From: Symbiodinium natans
Lineage: Eukaryota > Sar > Dinophyceae > Suessiales > Symbiodiniaceae
Reading direction: 5' to 3'
Assembly (NCBI GenBank): GCA_905221605.1
Contig: CAJNDS010002138.1
Location: 568,999-632,998 of the forward strand
Length of the DNA stretch: 64,000 nt
This document shows positions 40,401 through 45,207 of this stretch, in pieces (the stretch's first letter is position 1; every line of letters starts with the position of its first letter). Below the pieces are notes generated by a model. That model saw only the letters and a list, made by a program, of their open reading frames with translations, had not been told where the DNA came from and did not search any database. Both the position numbers and the translations under genes were made by a program.

Positions 40401-42380
40401 CTAAACCCTAATCCCTAAAGTCTTAGGGCGAGGGGATTCCTCTTCGAATTTTGCAAAATGGCCTGATGTTCCGGAGGTTTGGGGGCCACGAGGGGTGGAG
40501 GGTTTGAGGGTTTAAGAGGTCAGGGGCTTGCAGTTTAGGGTTTAGGGTTTAGGCTTCTCTAGGTTCAAGGATCAACAGGGTTTCTGGAGTGGAGTGTGTT
40601 AGGGTTGAGGGATTTTGGGGCCTAAAACCATGACCCCCAGAACCCTAGATCCCTAAAACCCAAAACTTCCGAAACCCTACAACCCCAACACCCTAGACCC
40701 CAAAACCCTAAAGCACCCTAGAACCGCAAAACCCTAAAAAACCAAAAGCCTCAGACCTAAATCCTAAACCCCACACCCTAAACCCAAACCTAAGCCCTAA
40801 ACCCTAAACCGCACACCCTAAGCCCTAAGCCCTCAGCCCTAAACCCTAAACCCTAAACCCTAAACCCTAAACCTTAAACCCTAAACCCTAAACCCTAAAC
40901 CCGAAACCCTACACCCTAAACCCTAAATGACGGCTTTGGGACAGCAACCTCGTAGGCTTCTTCGTCGGACGACGAGGACCTCGACTTTGAGGCGCCTTTG
41001 TTTCCGAAGGTTTAGGATTTAGGGGTTTAGGGGTTTAGGGGTTTAGGGGTTTAGGGTCTAGGGTTTAGGGTTCAGGGATTAGCGTTTAGGGTCTAGGGTC
41101 TAGGGTTTAGGGTCTCGGGTCTCGGGTCTAGGGTTCCGGGTTTAGCGTTTAGGGTCTAAGGTTTAGAGTCTCGGGTCTAGGGTTTAGGGTTTAGGGTCAG
41201 GGTTTAGGGTTTAGGGTCTAAGTTCTAGGGTTTAGGGTTTAGGGTTAGGGTTTAGGGTCCGGGTTTCGGGTTTGGGGTCAGGGTTTTGGGTTTGGGGTCC
41301 AGGGTTTAGGGTCAGGGTTCAGGGTTTAGGGTCCAAGGTCTAGGGTTCAGGGTTAGTGTTTAGGGCCTAGGGTTTAGGGTTTAGGGTTTAGGGTCCAGGG
41401 TTTAGGGTTAGGGTTTAGGGGTTTAGTTTTAGGGTTTAGGGTTTAGGGGCTAGGGTTCGGGGTTTAGGGTCTAGGGTCTAGGGTGTAGGGTGTAGGGGTT
41501 TAGGGTTTAGGGATTTAGGGTTCGGGGCTTCGAGTTTAGGGGTTTGGGGTTTGGGGTTTAGGGTTTAGGGTTTAGGGTTTAGGGTTTAGGGTTTAGGGTA
41601 GGGGGTTGCTGAGGCGGCTTCCGAATTTCAGGGCTTCAGGGTTTCGGGTGTTTCGGGTGTTTCGGGTTTCAGGGATCAAGGACTCTCACATGTTGAGGCT
41701 TACTTTACAGGACATGTTTTCAGGCTTCGACGGTTTCGGGTCCAGGGGTCTAGGGTTTACTGGGATCAGGCCGTTCATATTTGTGGTGCTATCATCATTC
41801 TTGTTGCTGTGTTAATCGTATATACGTATGTATGCATGCATGCATGCATGTATATATGTATATGTAGAATGTACTTTTTGGGTTGGATCTTTGTTTGCAG
41901 CCTGGGTGGGTTCTTGCGTCATGTGATGGTGTCCTACCCCCCCCCCACCCAATATGGCGGGGGTGGGGGAGATCCAGGAGCCCGCCGGGGCGCAAGCATA
42001 TGGGGCCCGAACAGCGCTTAATTTTGAAGGTTTGAAGGCTATCGTCCCCTGAGTTTCTGTAGGGGTGGTCAGGGTCGGGGAGCAAAGTGCGCAGTAAAGT
42101 CTAGGATGGTGCGCATGCCCAGCGGATGCTGCCCCAGATCTCCCCAGCCCGAAAGCCCCGAAACCTTAAACTCCCGACTGAAAGCCCAAAACCCTACGCA
42201 CTACTCCCTAAGCCCTAAAACCCCAACACCCTAAACCCTAAATTCCATAAACCCCAAACCCTAAACCCTAAACCTAAATTCCCTAAACCCTAAACCCTAA
42301 ATCCTTCTAAACCCGAACACTACCTCGAGGATGATGAGGAGGTCGACATCGATTCCGAGGAGTCCGGAGACGATCCCTGA
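13465..42380 (+). CDS. Membrane-anchored papain/cathepsin-B-like pseudo-protease, 24 exons (gene model)
   Basis: Model built by joining exon-like segments so that phase is kept at each junction. It totals ~1.55 kb of coding sequence over 29 kb and ~515 residues. Order: basic N-terminus (1-30), membrane anchor (~31-50), propeptide-like region (to ~175), C1A peptidase-like domain (~180-420), Lys/Glu-rich helix (~430-487), acidic tail. Peptidase landmarks are VPPSYDLR (mature start), [47 protein letters not shown] and [20 protein letters not shown]. Ser replaces the catalytic Cys and Thr replaces the His, while the oxyanion Gln and the Asn remain. By analogy with TINAG-type proteins a binding rather than cleaving role is likely; this is inference. 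Most donors fit GC. Exons 8-13 and 16-19 are firmest, exons 1-6 less so. Some boundaries are ambiguous by 1-4 codons. Confidence 0.7.
13811..14150 (+). repeat. Minisatellite, GATTCAGGAAACTG-type unit
   Basis: Imperfect 14-22-bp repeats of GATTCAGGAAACTG with variants GATTCCGGAAACC and GTTCAAGAAACTG, inside intron 1. The repeat keeps two frames open by chance. Confidence 0.8.
14947..15030 (+). CDS. Exon 2: membrane anchor
   Basis: AAAG|G acceptor, phase 2. Reads [20 protein letters not shown], a single hydrophobic helix after the basic exon 1, consistent with a type II signal anchor. GC donor at 15,031. Confidence 0.6.
15157..15206. repeat. (TA)n followed by poly-T
   Basis: About 34 bp TA then 17 T, in intron 2. 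A short poly-T/poly-G junction also occurs at 15,046-15,074. Confidence 0.95.
15456..15516. mobile_element. MITE-like repeat, family H5
   Basis: CATAGTTGGGTAACATTTTA and TTTTAAGGGTACTTAAACCC match the element at 8,950-9,058. Confidence 0.6.
15631..15726 (+). repeat. G-rich tract
   Basis: Nearly 100 bp of G runs broken by T, C or A. Strong quadruplex potential on this strand. Pro-rich minus-strand frames here are artefacts. Confidence 0.95.
16392..16458 (+). CDS. Exon 3 (linker)
   Basis: CTTAG acceptor, phase 2, reading [22 protein letters not shown] donor at 16,459, phase 0. It obeys the flank rule, with CCCTAAA before and TTTAGGG after. All three frames are open, so the frame rests on phase continuity. 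Confidence 0.45.
16540..16630. mobile_element. MITE-like repeat, family H3
   Basis: Contains GGGGGTATATAAGGGTTACC and AAGGGACCATGCAACC, the motifs shared with copies near 32.0, 36.6, 42.6 and 43.0 kb. Confidence 0.5.
17070..19147. mobile_element. AT-rich TIR element, copy 1
   Basis: About 2.08 kb. The left end TACCCCCCCCCC-AGTGACCTACCC is mirrored by GGGTAGGTCGCCGGGGGGGG-TA at the right, and both ends sit in TATATA sequence. No ORF beyond repeat-derived frames. It contains a large foldback at about 17,213-17,455, (CCAAAA)n arms facing (TTTTGG)n around ATTTTCCGGGACTC-type stems. It also holds internal repeats: a ~75-bp unit near 17,505, 17,945 and 18,072, and a ~280-bp unit starting near 18,165, 18,440 and 18,725. 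It lies in intron 3. Confidence 0.8.
19194..21328. mobile_element. AT-rich TIR element, copy 2
   Basis: About 2.13 kb, collinear with copy 1 along its whole length with modest divergence and indels. Same termini, and the same foldback at about 19,335-19,615. The copies are head-to-tail, separated by ~45 bp of TA-rich sequence. Non-autonomous DNA transposon is the likeliest class; a segmental tandem duplication is the alternative. Confidence 0.8.
21680..21764 (+). CDS. Exon 4 (propeptide-like region)
   Basis: ATGCAG|G acceptor, phase 0, reading [22 protein letters not shown] donor at 21,765, phase 1. CCCTAAA before and TTTAGGG after. Confidence 0.65.
22271..22332 (+). CDS. Exon 5 (propeptide-like region)
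   Basis: CTTCAG acceptor. The phase-1 frame reads [22 protein letters not shown] donor at 22,333. Boundary and frame are less certain than in neighbours. Confidence 0.45.
22390..22492. mobile_element. MITE-like repeat, family H2
   Basis: GGGGGTTTACGATATTAGGGG at the left, with GGGGTCCCCTTTTTTCGGAAACCCCC at the right as its imperfect complement, about 100 bp. Copies also near 28.2, 30.4 and 44.6 kb. Confidence 0.65.
22688..22790 (+). repeat. (AAAT)n microsatellite
   Basis: Imperfect AAAT/AATA repeats. Confidence 0.95.
22845..23048 (+). repeat. Hexamer array TATATG with TCTATG core
   Basis: About 200 bp of TATATG repeats interrupted by a block of TCTATG, ending next to exon 6. Minus- and plus-strand ORFs through it are artefacts. 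Confidence 0.97.
23060..23098 (+). CDS. Exon 6 (propeptide-like region)
   Basis: CCGAG|G acceptor, phase 0, reading [15 protein letters not shown] donor at 23,099. GC-rich and directly abutting the hexamer array. Confidence 0.6.
23920..24003 (+). CDS. Exon 7 (propeptide-like region)
   Basis: AAAAG|G acceptor, phase 0, reading [20 protein letters not shown] then LQRCPER. GC donor at 24,004. CCCTAAA before and TTTAGGG after. Confidence 0.75.
24717..24850. repeat. Homogenised variant array (CCTAAAG)n
   Basis: About 19 perfect copies of the heptamer CCTAAAG, a one-base variant of the telomere-like unit, continuing degenerate to ~24,905. It lies in the 3' half of intron 7. Confidence 0.97.
24936..25002 (+). 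CDS. Exon 8: start of mature peptidase-like domain
   Basis: CGCAG|G acceptor, phase 0. [16 protein letters not shown] resembles the L/VP-x-S/YFD-R start of mature cathepsin B-like enzymes. GC donor at 25,003, phase 1. Confidence 0.85.
25657..25701 (+). CDS. Exon 9: active-site segment with Cys-to-Ser change
   Basis: GGCAG|G acceptor. [14 protein letters not shown], then a codon split A|GC across the junction, gives Ser six residues after the oxyanion Gln, where papain-type enzymes have Cys. GC donor at 25,702. Confidence 0.85.
26029..26088 (+). CDS. Exon 10: helix after the active site
   Basis: CTGAG|G acceptor, phase 1. [19 protein letters not shown] matches the central helix that follows the nucleophile in C1A peptidases. 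The donor fits GA at 26,089, phase 1. Confidence 0.85.
26438..26479 (+). CDS. Exon 11
   Basis: CTCAG|G acceptor, phase 1, [15 protein letters not shown] donor at 26,480. An insertion relative to typical cathepsins. The frame is supported by phase continuity on both sides. Confidence 0.6.
26662..26718 (+). CDS. Exon 12: [10 protein letters not shown] segment
   Basis: Contains [14 protein letters not shown], a diagnostic C1A peptidase motif. GC donor at 26,719. Unusually, the repeats on both sides are TTTAGGG. Confidence 0.88.
26890..26942. mobile_element. MITE-like repeat, family H4
   Basis: CTACTTGGAGGTTCATGGTACTT, also seen near 30,009 and 42,389 with small changes. The TACTTGGAGGTT end occurs inverted within the 30-kb copy. 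Confidence 0.5.
27075..27176. mobile_element. H1 hairpin element
   Basis: GGATGTTCCCC at the left and GGGGGAACATC at the right, with AACAGTCCTTACTTGGGATT inside. About 100 bp, in intron 12. Confidence 0.75.
27291..27360 (+). CDS. Exon 13: GCNGG segment
   Basis: CCGAG|G acceptor, phase 1. [20 protein letters not shown] is the classic GCNGG-x-YI region of cathepsins. GC donor at 27,361 continues frame into exon 14. Confidence 0.88.
28149..28243. mobile_element. MITE-like repeat, family H2
   Basis: GGGGGTGTACGAAAATAGGG at the left is mirrored by a right end reading GGGTACCCCTAATTTCGG, with CCCTTATAAG inside. In intron 13. Confidence 0.65.
29026..29083 (+). CDS. Exon 14: Cys-rich loop
   Basis: CCCAG|G acceptor, phase 2. 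[19 protein letters not shown] has the Cys spacing of the cathepsin-B-type disulfide loop region. The donor fits GA at 29,084; an alternative frame is also open. Confidence 0.7.
29246..29346. mobile_element. H1 hairpin element
   Basis: TTGGGATCTTCCCCCTTATA is mirrored by TATAAGGAGGAACGTCCCCA, with AGCAGTCCTTAATGGGGATT inside. About 100 bp, in intron 14. Confidence 0.85.
29660..29715 (+). CDS. Exon 15
   Basis: GCAAG|G acceptor, phase 0, [20 protein letters not shown] donor at 29,716, phase 2. Not diagnostic alone, but flank polarity and phase fit. Confidence 0.6.
30005..30062. mobile_element. MITE-like repeat, family H4
   Basis: GTACTTGAAGGTTCATGGTG, closing with AACCTCCAAGTA in inverse orientation, about 55 bp. 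In intron 15. Confidence 0.5.
30402..30500. mobile_element. MITE-like repeat, family H2
   Basis: GGGGGATTCCGAAAATAGGGG at the left, with ATTCTTATTTTGGGAAATGCCC at the right as imperfect complement. In intron 15. Confidence 0.65.
31338..31500 (+). repeat. (CAT)n trinucleotide block
   Basis: About 160 bp of CAT with CGT and CAC interruptions, in intron 15. Poly-Asp, poly-His, poly-Ser and poly-Ile frames are repeat artefacts. Confidence 0.97.
31840..31920 (+). CDS. Exon 16: GGPVV...FLVYK segment
   Basis: CCTAG|G acceptor. [18 protein letters not shown] matches the NGPV-x-FxVYxDFxxYK strand of cathepsin B-like proteins. GC donor at 31,921; a GA donor three bases earlier is also possible. Confidence 0.85.
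31985..32110. mobile_element. MITE-like repeat, family H3
   Basis: GGTCCCTTACCTCCTTCGA at the left. GGGGTATAAAAGGGG in the middle. CCCATACGAAGGGACCGTGT at the right. The outer ends are inverted. Confidence 0.6.
32241..32307 (+). CDS. Exon 17: SGVYTPTDN segment
   Basis: CCCAG|G acceptor, phase 2. [20 protein letters not shown] continues the YKSGVY motif. The acceptor could also be three bases later. GT donor at 32,308. CCCTAAA before and TTTAGGG after. Confidence 0.82.
32885..33008. repeat. Octamer array (CCCCTAAA)n
   Basis: About 15 perfect copies of an 8-bp variant, giving way to the 7-bp form at the right. In intron 17. Confidence 0.97.
33409..33471 (+). CDS. Exon 18: GWG segment with His-to-Thr change
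   Basis: Reads [20 protein letters not shown]. In active relatives the position of the first T in VTAV is the catalytic His of GHAV. GC donor at 33,472. The acceptor could be at 33,408 or ten bases earlier; neither restores His. Confidence 0.85.
33669..33768. mobile_element. H1 hairpin element
   Basis: ATCTTTCCCCTTCTACGAAC at the left and GCATAAGGGGAACATCCCAA at the right, with ACAGTCCTTAGGAATT inside. In intron 18. Confidence 0.75.
34431..34543. repeat. Variant octamer array (AACCCTCC)n
   Basis: About 13 copies of AACCCTCC, with two GACCCTCC units in the middle. In intron 18. Confidence 0.97.
34758..34835 (+). CDS. Exon 19: NSWG catalytic-Asn segment
   Basis: CCAAG|G acceptor, phase 0. 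[20 protein letters not shown] is the most diagnostic C1A signature in the window. The Asn of NSW is retained. GC donor at 34,836. Confidence 0.92.
35682..35777 (+). CDS. Exon 20: end of peptidase fold and start of helix
   Basis: [15 protein letters not shown], then [14 protein letters not shown]. The first part resembles the C-terminal strand of cathepsin B-like folds. GC donor at 35,778, phase 0. Confidence 0.8.
36415..36503. mobile_element. H1 hairpin element, best-preserved copy
   Basis: TTGGGATGTTCCCCCTTATG is mirrored by TATAAGGGGGAACATCCCAA, about 89 bp, with AACAGTCCTTAATGC inside. In intron 20. Confidence 0.88.
36945..37002 (+). CDS. Exon 21: charged helix
   Basis: GGGAG|G acceptor, phase 0. 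[19 protein letters not shown] continues the helix begun in exon 20. GC donor at 37,003, phase 1. Confidence 0.75.
37330..39100 (+). pseudogene. Degenerate 1.8-kb coding insertion, unknown
   Basis: Four overlapping open segments follow one another: about 37,330-37,580, 37,505-38,038, 38,011-38,937 and 38,744-39,100. Frame changes are +1, -1 and +1 in turn, and the last segment ends at TAG. Composition is protein-like throughout. I do not recognise a family. A DTG triplet in [15 protein letters not shown] is suggestive of an aspartic protease but unsupported by context. No introns or telomere-like repeats lie inside, unlike everything around it. It sits in intron 21 and looks like an intronless insertion, perhaps retroelement-derived. 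Confidence 0.6.
39396..39478. repeat. Octamer array (CCCCTAAA)n
   Basis: About ten perfect copies of the 8-bp variant. Same variant as at 32,885-33,008. Confidence 0.97.
39595..39650 (+). CDS. Exon 22: charged helix
   Basis: AACAG|G acceptor, phase 1, [20 protein letters not shown] donor at 39,651, phase 0. CCCTAAA before and TTTAGGG after. Confidence 0.75.
39839..40150 (+). pseudogene. Protein-kinase-like fragment in intron 22
   Basis: One frame reads [17 protein letters not shown], then a TGA at 39,929-39,931, then [17 protein letters not shown]. This resembles kinase subdomains VIII-IX (S-D-V-F-A-L-G-C). The stop falls where Val is expected. No DFG or catalytic-loop motif is present. It sits between TTTAGGG on the left and CCCTAAA on the right, the mid-intron configuration, so it is probably a trapped gene fragment and not an exon of the host gene. 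Confidence 0.5.
40956..40991 (+). CDS. Exon 23: acidic segment
   Basis: CGTAG|G acceptor, phase 0, [14 protein letters not shown] donor at 40,992, or a GT donor at 41,010 adding APLFPK. Both keep phase 0. Confidence 0.75.
42330..42380 (+). CDS. Exon 24: acidic C-terminus and stop
   Basis: CTCGAG|G acceptor, phase 0. [16 protein letters not shown] then TGA at 42,378-42,380. Confidence 0.75.
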   Translation, partial: DDEEVDIDSEESGDDP

Positions 42381-42388
42381 GGACTCGG

Positions 42389-42430
42389 CCTACTTGGGGG
42401 TTCATGGTACTTATGAACCAAGTATAACTG
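42389..42430. mobile_element. MITE-like repeat, family H4
   Basis: CTACTTGGGGGTTCATGGTACTTATGAACC, ending ...ACTGTACTA, as in the copy at 26,890. Confidence 0.5.
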
Positions 42431-42529
42431 TACTAGGGTTTAGGGTTTAGGGTTTAGGGTTCAGGGTTCAGGGTTTAGGGTTTAGGCTTTAGGGTTTAGG
42501 GTTTAGGGCCATCTCTAAGGTCGGAAATG

Positions 42530-42605
42530 GGCCCTAAGTATGGTCCCTTGTTGAAAGGGATTTCAAGGGACCGAAGCATGAGCCCTTATGTAAGGTGTAT
42601 ATCAG
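42530..42605. mobile_element. MITE-like repeat, family H3
   Basis: ATGGTCCCTTGTTGAAAGGG is mirrored within the element by CAAGGGACC; then GCCCTTATGTAAGGTGTATA. Confidence 0.45.
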
Positions 42606-42648
42606 GGTTATAGAACAGGGGGCCGGGTGTAGAGTTGAGGGCTTCTAT

Positions 42649-42725
42649 CTGGGATGTTACCCCTTAATACGAAGAGTCCTTCATAGGGTTTATGGTACCC
42701 CCCGGAAAAGGGGGGAACATCCCAA
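42649..42725. mobile_element. H1 hairpin element, short copy
   Basis: TGGGATGTTACCCCTTAATA at the left and GGGGGGAACATCCCAA at the right, about 77 bp, with AGAGTCCTTCATAGGGTTT inside. Confidence 0.75.
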
Positions 42726-42944
42726 GTTCATAAGGTTTAGGATTCCGGGTGTATGGCTTGCAATGGGATGGCGATTCACACGGTGTGTGTTTCTGGGCAA
42801 GGATCTGACTGCAGCATCCCAGGCAGGGGTTGAAAGGGCTTCTGGAAAGTTATTTGAGACCAAACTTCTACCGAACGATCTCGTGGGGCTGTGCCCCAAA
42901 ACCTGAAAACCCAACCTGAAAACCCTAACCCCACCTGAATATGC

Positions 42945-43052
42945 TCCCTTACCCTTTGTTGAAGGGTTCTGATGTATGGGCCCTTGGGTTGTAAAGGGTA
43001 TATAAGGGGTATAAGGGCCCCCACGAAGGGACCATGAAACCACCCTAAGATG
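42945..43052. mobile_element. MITE-like repeat, family H3
   Basis: GCTCCCTTACCCTTTGTTGA at the left, GGGTATATAAGGGG in the middle, CACGAAGGGACCATGAAACC at the right. The outer ends are inverted. Confidence 0.6.
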
Positions 43053-43149
43053 AATGTTCGCAGGACAGGATTTTGCCCTCGTCTCCTGACTGCCTCGTCG
43101 TTCGTTAACAGACCTCCGCTGGGTTTCCTTCCAACGAAGAGCGGCCCTT

Positions 43150-43318
43150 GGAACCCTAAACCCTAAACCCTAAACCCTAAACCCTAAACCCTAAACCCTA
43201 AACCCTAAACCCTAAACCCTAAACCCTAAACCCTAAACCCTAAACCCTAAACCCTAAACCCCAAGCCCTAAACCCTAAACCCTAAACCCTAAACCCCAAA
43301 CCCTAAACCCTAAACCCT
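43150..43318. repeat. CCCTAAA array
   Basis: About 24 heptamers, one of the longest clean arrays in the window. Confidence 0.97.
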
Positions 43319-43339
43319 AGCCCCCCCCCCAACTCTTAG

Positions 43340-43505
43340 CTTCCGAGAGTCGAAAGGCCTCCAGAGCCCCAGCAAGCGCGCTGCTTTTTTGGAAGAAGAG
43401 CCAGCTTCCTGGACCAGCGATCTCTCGCGGTTGCACCTCTCTTACCGTATCAGTGACCCTCTAAGGCTCAGGAGAGCTCTTGAGGGCTCGATAGCTGCAC
43501 CCTAA
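43340..43505 (+). CDS. Exon-like ORF, unknown, ends in stop
   Basis: After CTTAG (43,335-43,339) a frame runs 54 codons to TAA at 43,503-43,505, including SKRAAFLEEEPASWTSDLSR and LHLSYRISDPLRLRRALEG. Composition is strongly protein-like. Upstream exons were not linked. No recognised family. Confidence 0.5.
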
Positions 43506-43599
43506 TAGCCCTGAAACCCTGAGCCCTAAACCCTAAACCCTAAACCCTATGCCCTAAACCCTAAACCCTAAACCCTAAACCCTAAACCCTAAACCCCAA

Positions 43600-43745
43600 A
43601 CCCTAAACCCTAAACCCTAAATGGATTCAGTTTCGATCCGAGGAGCCAGGAATCAAAGTTTCGGAGTTCAGGAGTTCCTCTTCCTGAATCCATTTAGGGT
43701 TTAGGGTTTAGGGTTTAGGGTTTAGGGTTTAGGGTTTAGGGTTAT
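43600..43745. repeat. Palindromic head-to-head arrays
   Basis: CCCTAAATGGATTCAG at about 43,612-43,630 is mirrored by CTGAATCCATTTAGGG at about 43,685-43,700, with ~55 bp of unique sequence between. The arrays extend outward as CCCTAAA and TTTAGGG. Confidence 0.8.
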
Positions 43746-44612
43746 AAAGCGGAGGCGGAGTTGCGAGGGACCCGCTCTCCAGCGGGCCTCTGCCTGAACT
43801 CCTGGCAGAGCCCTTCTCCCATCAAGGGGCTAAAGGAGGGACCCTTGTAAGGGACCTCTGGGATGATGTAGGGTTTGGGGTTTAGGGTTTAGGGTTTAGG
43901 GTTTAGGGTTTAGGGTTTAGGGTTTAGGGTTTCCACTTAGGTCTATAGGGACTCTAGAAGGCAGAAAGAGGGGGTTTTCTAAGGGGTTATCAGATGAAGG
44001 GTCTGTTTCCATGGGTCCCTCCTTGTGTCCCTTAAACTCAGGCGGGTCAACAACTCGCAAGTGGCTTCCTGATGGGCTCATGGTCCATGTGGGGGTTAGT
44101 CTAAATTCTGGGCCCTTGTTGCGCTTCCAGCCGCTAGTGTAGTATGGGTTTAGGGTTTAGGGTTTATGGTTTAGGGTTTAGGGTTCAGGGTTTAGGGTTT
44201 CCGTCCCTATCGCTTAGGATGCCAGCAAGGGCCCATCATGTAGATCGCCCTCTGAGCCACGGCCTACACCTCCATCACGTCCAGCATGGAAGACCTCACT
44301 GAACCCTGAAACCGCACACACGCACACGCAACCCAAATGCCCCTTGAGTTCCAAAATCGGTGCAGGAGCCCGAAACCCTAAACCCTAAAACCTTTTTGAA
44401 GCCCAAGTTCCCCCGCCCTGAAACCCGAACCCTCGTGACTCTTCGGGGTCAGAGGCACACCCCTGGGCTCTCCAGATAGACTTGCGCGCTTGCGTTTAGC
44501 AGGCTGCTCCGCGCCAAAAAGGCACCAGGGTCCTAATAATGATACTACTCATAATAACGATAACAATAATAGTAGTAATCATCATCATTAGTATCATTAT
44601 TTGTATTTGTGA

Positions 44613-44681
44613 TAAGGGAATCTTACTATTTGGGGGTCTATGTTAGGGGTACTGATTTTAGGAGACCCCCGTGTAGGCTTC
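44613..44681. mobile_element. MITE-like repeat, family H2 (short)
   Basis: AAGGGAATCTTACTATTTGG, GGGGTCTATGTTAGGGGTAC and AGGAGACCCCCG resemble the right half of the H2 copies. Confidence 0.45.
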
Positions 44682-44684
44682 AAT

Positions 44685-45207
44685 CCTCATCCCCCCTAAT
44701 ATTAGCTCCCCTCCCCCCTAAGATGAAATGACGCTCCCTCATTTAATATTAGGGGGTTAGAGGCAGGGGCTTATAATATAACGGGGAGGGGATTGCAGCG
44801 GTTCTTTGTCGTACTGTGCCTGTGGGATGGAGGAAGGCTCTGGTGACGCACCCCTAAATGTGAATGATCCCCGAACCACAGCACGTTTTGGAGACCCCTT
44901 TGTGTCGGCTCCGCCGCACATCGGGGAAACCACTTTAGAACGCCGTGGCCTGTTCATCACATTGGCTCAAGATTCAAGTAAGCCATAGAGTGTAGGTCAC
45001 CCATAGGTTGGAAGTAAGCGCAATAGCGTAACTGGAAACCGCCCGGGTGCACGAGACGGAGACTGAAGGCGAACATCAGTGCAGAAAACAAGTGCGAGAC
45101 CATTTGGCTGGTGAGGAGCCAAAGCGTAGTGCAAGCAACTACCCGACCTCACGCAGGTTATCAGCCGTATAGCGGTTGCGACTTGCGACTACTGTACGTG
45201 CTGAGCT
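44685..45207. other. Leader region upstream of the copia gag
   Basis: No coding signal. TTGGCTCAAG at 44,962-44,971 equals the last ten bases of the dinoflagellate spliced leader as I recall it. GGTTATCAGCC at about 45,157-45,167 faintly resembles a copia primer-binding-site context. No LTR could be matched to sequence downstream of pol. Confidence 0.35.

Larger units (their letters stand above)
5281..44400. repeat. Interstitial TTTAGGG/CCCTAAA arrays (whole-region entry)
   Basis: Dozens of arrays of the plant/dinoflagellate-type telomere heptamer and its variants, typically 30-300 bp each. They alternate in polarity and are separated by short unique segments. Among the longest are about 8,551-8,866, 12,464-12,613, 12,902-13,045, 13,264-13,430, 26,517-26,640 (TTTAGGG strand), 35,565-35,640 and 43,150-43,318. 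This is not a chromosome end, because unique and coding sequence lies on both sides and polarity flips repeatedly. Within the 13.5-42.4 kb gene the arrays fall in introns, with TTTAGGG after donors and CCCTAAA before acceptors. Confidence 0.95.

Noticed and set aside
44220-44318. Short coding-like segment ATAYTSITSSMEDLTEP with stop
   Set aside because: Only 17 codons, no linked exon; too little to support as a gene.
5281-44400. A true telomere or chromosome end
   Set aside because: Arrays are short, interrupted, of both polarities, and embedded between coding sequences on both sides.
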